Notes under the pieces: generated by a model
What the model was told of the DNA's origin: nothing
What the model saw: the letters and a program-made list of their open reading frames with translations, nothing else
Database searches by the model: none
Assembly: GCA_025938055.1 (NCBI GenBank)
Contig: JAICQC010000046.1
Coordinates: 1 to 16,722, forward strand
DNA: 16,722 bases
Direction: 5' to 3'
Source of the DNA: Anaerolineales bacterium
Lineage (GTDB): Bacteria; Chloroflexota; Anaerolineae; Anaerolineales; Villigracilaceae
Translations under genes and position numbers: made by a program
In this document: piece after piece, positions 12,869-16,722 of the stretch
Position numbering within the stretch: position 1 is the stretch's first letter
How the letters are laid out: every line of letters starts with the position of its first letter

Positions 12869-15418
12869 TCATCCTAACCCAAACTGATTAGGATGGGGAA
12901 GCTTTAATCCGTCCGCGCCGATTTCCTGAATAGCCTGGAAGGCTGCTTCACGGACTTCCGGGTCTTCTCCATACATGGCATTATACAGTGCGCCAATAAT
13001 GCCTTCATTTGCCCCGCGTTTGAGATAAGGCAGCGCCGCGAGACGCTCCTCCGTGTCACCCTGTTTGAATGCGCTCAGTAGGACATCTGTGGCGGGTCCG
13101 CCGCGCGGGATGCCCATTTTTTGTTTGCCAGCAAAGGCGATCAGCCATGCTGACTCAGAGGGTGTGGTGAGCGGGCGTGGGACGCGCGAATCCATGTTCA
13201 GCATTTGTTCGAGATACTGGTTGGCAAGGTTGCGGACCGCCCACTGGTCATCTTCCACCTGCATCCGTTGAAGGAGTTCCACTGCCCAGGGCTGATCCAC
13301 CCGCGCCAACCCGTGGACGACGGCGCGGCGCACCAGGATATCTGCCAGCGTGGCACCTTCCTTGAGGATAGCATGACCTTCACCGGGATCGTTCGCCAGC
13401 GCTTCTGCCGCGGCACGTCTCAGTTCTTCATCTCCCTGGAGCAGCGCCCGCGCGACCGCCTCGAGCGACTTTTCTGTTCCAATGGCAACGAGCGCGAGAC
13501 AGATGGCACGTCGTACCGCGCCGACCGGTGCCCGCATCAATTCCTCCAGTGCATCGATCGCCTTCGCATCCTTCAAAGCGCCACTCCCCAGAGCTGCGAG
13601 CGGAATCAACTCAAAGGATCTGGAGCTTAACAACTGGCGGAAAAGGGTGGGAGCGCCTGGGTCGCCGCTGGTGACAAATGCTGCGATGGCTTGTCCGCGT
13701 AGTCCCATAGGCTGACCCTCCGCCTGCAGGATGGCAAGCAAACTGGCAAAGGCTTTGCTGCGCCAGGAGGTTTCCCGGGGGGCATCTCGCAGCCAGCGCG
13801 CAACTGCAAATCCCTTGCTGTGTAGCGGGAGGTCTGATTCCCTTAACATACTGTCCGCAACGGCGGATGCATCTCCGCGCGCTGCGAGGTAACGGAGCGA
13901 TAACGTTTTGCCATCCCAGTCTGGGAGCTCGAGCAAGGTTGTATCAGCGTCATTGTCACCAATTGCCTGTCCGGCAAGGTAACCGTTCAGGACGGGATGC
14001 AGGAAGCGCATCTTGTTGTTCGAGTGCGAGACCAGCAATCCGCTTTCGACCATTTTGCTCAGCAAGCCATGCGTGGGGACAGCCTCCCCTGCCTTTGATT
14101 TTTTGATCTTTATTTTTTGTGAGTCGGTCAGTAGAACTGATTCCTCGCCCTCAGTGTTTGTATCGGTCTCTGCGCTCTCGACTGGTTTATCCTCCACCAG
14201 GTCGTATTGTCTCACCCAGGCTCGCGCCTGCCGCGGATCGAAGACTGGCTGCTGGGTGAGAACGACCTGCATGGCGAGCAGCTCCATAGCCACCACCGGT
14301 GTGCCACCAGGTGCCACGCGTCTGACATGCGTGGCAATCGCGTCCAGCACGCGCGGTCCCAAACTGTCGCCCGCGTAGGCGCCCCACGCCTTAAGAGTCA
14401 GCTCAAAGGGTGTCAGACCGTTATTGTCACTTGTCAGCCACGTATTGAGCAGTGTTGGGTCAATCTGTTCGGGACCGGCTTGTGCCCAGGCTTCCAATGC
14501 GACGGTACGCGACCACAGTTCTCCCCACTGCTGGATAAAACGTGAGGCCCTGAGCACATCCCAGGCGATCAACGCCAGCGGGCTGAACCCGAGGCTGACC
14601 AAACCATTCAGTTGGTCCGCGCAGGCTGTTGTGGCAATCCTAATTCTGGGATAGGCTTCCAGAAGCGCTCTGAACCAGTCGACAACATTTTGTTGTCCTT
14701 GCGGTTGAAGTTCGTCGAAGCCATCAATTAGAAGAAGTGCCTGTCCATTCTTAAGGGTCTGCTGAATGAACCCGGGCAGCCGCCTCAGGTCGAAGATGGG
14801 CGCGTGCTCACTCGCGGCGTTAATAATGGTGTTGGCTGGGTCTTTTGATGCCTCAAACGGAAACTCCAGATCAGCGACGTGGTAAAAGTAGGGAACCGCT
14901 TCGAGATTGGAATTCGGCTCGACTCTCACCTGGAGATTGGCCGCCAGGGAAGCAAGATGAGCCAGTGCGACAGTCTTCCCGGTGCCTGCCGCGCCGACAA
15001 TCACGATATTCGATCCGCCAGTGATGGCTTCCGCCACTCCTAGGGTTGGGGCGCGATAGATCGCCGCGAGTTCTGGCCAGGCTGGCATGTAGGGAAGTGT
15101 TTGCGAAATGATATCTTCCTGGATTCCCACTACGCCCGGCTCCACGCGCGCAGGGGGAGCGAGTAAACGCGGTTCCTGTAGGATTTCGTCTAATGAGAAC
15201 AGGGAGGCGGCTAGATGCATCCCCTGTGCGCGGCGCAGCGTGAGGCGACGGTGATTATCCTCCAATCCGCTCGTGCGCCGGACCTGGGCTACTTCCCGTC
15301 GTTCCTTTGCATTCTCGCGAATCTGCGCGAACAGAGGCCGGACGCGGCTCAAAAGCCACATGAAGAAGATGCCCGTCACGAAACCCGCTGCAAAGTAGAG
15401 GAACTCGGGCTGAATCAT
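12869..15418 (-). CDS. Membrane-anchored NACHT-type NTPase with C-terminal HEAT repeats
   Basis: An 849-residue STAND-type NTPase. One membrane segment at about 5-25 (FLYFAAGFVTGIFFMWLL) is followed by a basic stretch, placing the rest in the cytoplasm. The NACHT-like domain has Walker A GAAGTGKT at 142-149 and Walker B LLLIDGFDE at 228-236, the acidic DGFDE form typical of NACHT. The usual Arg after the next strand (TSR) is replaced: IRIATTACADQ at 259-269. A winged-helix-like stretch (about 450-480, LLSKMVESGLLVSH) is preceded by a charged linker (405-445). Alpha-helical HEAT/PBS-type repeats fill about 585-835 (AVRRAICLALVAIG, EEVRR-like units). The ATG at 15418 has GGGGA 6 bases upstream; an in-frame TTG is at 15421. 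It lies 42 bases after a zinc-ribbon gene on the same strand. Function unknown; signalling, quality control or defence are all possible. Confidence 0.88.
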   Translation of the reverse strand: MIQPEFLYFAAGFVTGIFFMWLLSRVRPLFAQIRENAKERREVAQVRRTSGLEDNHRRLTLRRAQGMHLAASLFSLDEILQEPRLLAPPARVEPGVVGIQEDIISQTLPYMPAWPELAAIYRAPTLGVAEAITGGSNIVIVGAAGTGKTVALAHLASLAANLQVRVEPNSNLEAVPYFYHVADLEFPFEASKDPANTIINAASEHAPIFDLRRLPGFIQQTLKNGQALLLIDGFDELQPQGQQNVVDWFRALLEAYPRIRIATTACADQLNGLVSLGFSPLALIAWDVLRASRFIQQWGELWSRTVALEAWAQAGPEQIDPTLLNTWLTSDNNGLTPFELTLKAWGAYAGDSLGPRVLDAIATHVRRVAPGGTPVVAMELLAMQVVLTQQPVFDPRQARAWVRQYDLVEDKPVESAETDTNTEGEESVLLTDSQKIKIKKSKAGEAVPTHGLLSKMVESGLLVSHSNNKMRFLHPVLNGYLAGQAIGDNDADTTLLELPDWDGKTLSLRYLAARGDASAVADSMLRESDLPLHSKGFAVARWLRDAPRETSWRSKAFASLLAILQAEGQPMGLRGQAIAAFVTSGDPGAPTLFRQLLSSRSFELIPLAALGSGALKDAKAIDALEELMRAPVGAVRRAICLALVAIGTEKSLEAVARALLQGDEELRRAAAEALANDPGEGHAILKEGATLADILVRRAVVHGLARVDQPWAVELLQRMQVEDDQWAVRNLANQYLEQMLNMDSRVPRPLTTPSESAWLIAFAGKQKMGIPRGGPATDVLLSAFKQGDTEERLAALPYLKRGANEGIIGALYNAMYGEDPEVREAAFQAIQEIGADGLKLPHPNQFGLG

Positions 15419-15460
15419 CAAAGATCCCCGGTTCCGCGCCGCACTGAGTGGAAGGCAGCT

Positions 15461-16162
15461 TTAATTGGCATATAAGACCCGCCCGCAGGTTGGGCAATGA
15501 AATAACTGGCTGGTGGAGCGCGCATGTTGTTGCTGTGAAGGCGTGAGAGTTGTACCGCAGGCTGCACAGGAATTATCGGCTATGGTTGCAATGGCAAGCC
15601 CGCGTTTCTGTCTGCGTAGCTGGTCATAGATGCCTAACGCCTGGTTCGCAATATCTGTAACCACAGCCTGCCGTTCCGAGTGCAGGCGTTCGAGATCTTT
15701 GCGCAGCGCCTCGTTCTCAATGGTAAGGTCTCTGTTTTGTTCTTTCAGGTTGGATTGCACTCGCGTGAGGTCGGTTTGTGCTGCCTGGAGTTCTTTCTCT
15801 GCTGTTTCCACCACGATCATGGCTTCGAATTCGCGGTCCTCAAGTGTCTCGAGGTGCCGCTTTAAGGAAGCAATATCTTTTTGCAGGTCCTGCAATTCCT
15901 TCGGATTGTGGACTTTCCCGCCATAGAGGCTTGTCTCATTCTGCTCGATCTTGATCTTCTGCTTCTCCACATCAGATTCAATGAGCTTCAAGGCGCGCTC
16001 GGATTCCTGGTGCCCGGACTCAGCCAGGCTCAGCCGCTCATTGGTCGACCGTAATTCTTCGTCGTTTTCGAGGGTTTGCTGAATGGTTTTGAGACGTGCC
16101 TGGATCTGATCGATCTGGCTATCCACCTGTTGAAGACGGTACAATCCCAGTGCAGCGCTCAT
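15461..16162 (-). CDS. CT398-like coiled-coil protein with C4 zinc ribbon
   Basis: A 233-residue protein of the CT398/zf-RING_7 family (formerly DUF164). A long antiparallel coiled coil spans about 5-190 with heptad patterns (LQQVDSQIDQIQARLKTIQQ). It is broken at the family hallmark SLYGGKVHNPKELQDLQKDI near 79-98. A C-terminal zinc ribbon follows with CAACGTTL and CPTCGRVLY (four Cys). Family members are thought to act as adaptors; a precise role is not established, and nucleic-acid or complex assembly functions have been proposed. The ATG at 16162 has no ribosome binding site, and a perfect TATAAT ends 6 bases before it, so the message may be leaderless. It probably shares a transcript with the NACHT gene. 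Confidence 0.93.
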   Translation of the reverse strand: MSAALGLYRLQQVDSQIDQIQARLKTIQQTLENDEELRSTNERLSLAESGHQESERALKLIESDVEKQKIKIEQNETSLYGGKVHNPKELQDLQKDIASLKRHLETLEDREFEAMIVVETAEKELQAAQTDLTRVQSNLKEQNRDLTIENEALRKDLERLHSERQAVVTDIANQALGIYDQLRRQKRGLAIATIADNSCAACGTTLTPSQQQHARSTSQLFHCPTCGRVLYAN

Positions 16163-16168
16163 GGTTCG

Positions 16169-16174
16169 ATTATA
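16169..16174 (-). promoter_or_regulatory. -10 box of the zinc-ribbon/NACHT unit
   Basis: A perfect TATAAT reads leftwards in the 46-base gap between the serine hydrolase stop and the zinc-ribbon ATG. Only CGAACC lies between it and the ATG. The -35 region is weak. A small CCC-ATAA-GGG inverted repeat lies just upstream of the box. Confidence 0.45.
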
Positions 16175-16208
16175 CCCTTATGGGCAAGCAAATATACGAA
16201 GCCTTATG

Positions 16209-16722
16209 CTATTGAGTGGGAATGTTGTAGTAATTGTATACAGCCTGCGACATCTGTGCAAAGAGCGCCGAGACTGGCTCCCAAACCGTTTGCACCGGGT
16301 GATAAGCATAAATCACAAGGACATAATTTCCACCAGGCGTGTACACGATCGCCGCGTCACTGATGTTTTGGATCACCAGCGATGAGGGATCGCTGATCCA
16401 TCCATGCTTGTGAGCGACCTGGGTTCCTTCCGGGACACCTGCCTCGACCAGGACACCGATCTTGTCTGCAGTCAGGAAGATGATCATTTGCTGGCAGACC
16501 TCGCTGGTGATCTTATCCGGGAATGCCGCGATCAACGCGCCGCCACCGTTCTCCGCACACTGATAGATATCCGATAGCAGCATGCCAATGTCAGAGGGCG
16601 TGGTCTGATTGAAGGAGTCCGGGTCGGTAAAGACGTCTGTACGCTGGTTGGCGGGTGTTGTAATGCGCTCGAGGAGCGGACAAGGAAATTCAGGACTGCA
16701 AAAGAAGCCAGCCAGGAAGGTA
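16209..16722 (-). CDS. Class A beta-lactamase-like serine hydrolase (5' end cut by window edge)
   Basis: The C-terminal 170 residues of a serine hydrolase of the beta-lactamase/penicillin-binding fold are visible; the frame is open through the right edge, so the start lies outside. Visible features are TTPSDIGMLLSDIYQC (the helix typical of class A-like hydrolases), ITSEVCQQMIIFLTADK, and the third active-site box as VAHKHGWI, where His replaces Thr/Ser of the usual KTG. Then come NISDAAIVYTPGGNYVLVIYAYHP and a short helical tail. KHG is seen in many beta-lactamase-like proteins that are not true lactamases, so a peptidase or esterase role in the envelope is more likely than antibiotic resistance. 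The active-site Ser and the SDN box are outside the window, so signal peptide and activity cannot be judged. Confidence 0.85.
   Translation of the reverse strand, partial: TFLAGFFCSPEFPCPLLERITTPANQRTDVFTDPDSFNQTTPSDIGMLLSDIYQCAENGGGALIAAFPDKITSEVCQQMIIFLTADKIGVLVEAGVPEGTQVAHKHGWISDPSSLVIQNISDAAIVYTPGGNYVLVIYAYHPVQTVWEPVSALFAQMSQAVYNYYNIPTQ

Noticed and set aside
1..16722. CRISPR arrays, tRNA or rRNA genes, insertion sequences, attachment sites.
   Set aside because: No regularly spaced repeats, cloverleaf-like segments, transposase or integrase genes, or long flanking repeats were seen on either strand.

Overview
The window is about 16.7 kb of dense bacterial chromosome of moderately high GC. 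It holds 16 protein genes, three of them small, and two are cut by the window edges. No tRNA, rRNA, CRISPR array, insertion sequence or phage gene was seen. Three things together point to a Chloroflexota bacterium, most likely class Anaerolineae: a bacterial coenzyme F420 cluster with a separate CofE and nitroreductase rather than the actinobacterial FbiB fusion; a Yip1-like membrane protein beside a large membrane-anchored Hanks-type kinase; and a NACHT/HEAT protein next to a CT398-type zinc-ribbon protein. The taxonomic call is inference.

Layout, left to right. (1) A response regulator (cut by the left edge) and uvrC lie on the minus strand with an ATGA start/stop overlap. (2) A Yip1-like membrane protein is read rightwards from a promoter divergent to uvrC. 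It converges on a transmembrane Ser/Thr kinase, and the two share a strong bidirectional terminator. (3) The kinase and a pncC/cinA C-domain gene diverge from interlocked promoters. (4) A luciferase-like F420-type oxidoreductase and an SsnA-like amidohydrolase follow as separate minus-strand units. (5) A seven-gene minus-strand F420 operon runs npdG, cofE, pyrophosphatase-like, PPOX oxidoreductase, nitroreductase, cofD, cofC and ends in a Rho-independent terminator. (6) Upstream of it, on the same strand, lie a NACHT-HEAT membrane protein and a zinc-ribbon coiled-coil protein. (7) The C-terminal part of a class A beta-lactamase-like serine hydrolase is cut by the right edge.

How the genes fit together: CofC activates a phospho-acid (2-phospholactate or phosphoenolpyruvate) with GTP and releases pyrophosphate, which the small pyrophosphatase-like protein may remove. 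CofD joins the product to the deazaflavin Fo. The nitroreductase may reduce dehydro-F420-0. CofE adds the glutamate tail. NpdG loads the cofactor with hydride from NADPH, and the PPOX and luciferase-like enzymes may spend it. The Fo synthase genes (fbiC or cofG/cofH) are not in the window.

The least ordinary signals are the kinase with dockerin/EF-hand-like loops in its outer domain, the membrane NACHT-HEAT protein, the recurrent TATAAT box 6 to 8 bases before a start codon without a ribosome binding site (a leaderless pattern), and the short divergent pyrophosphatase homologue inside the F420 operon.
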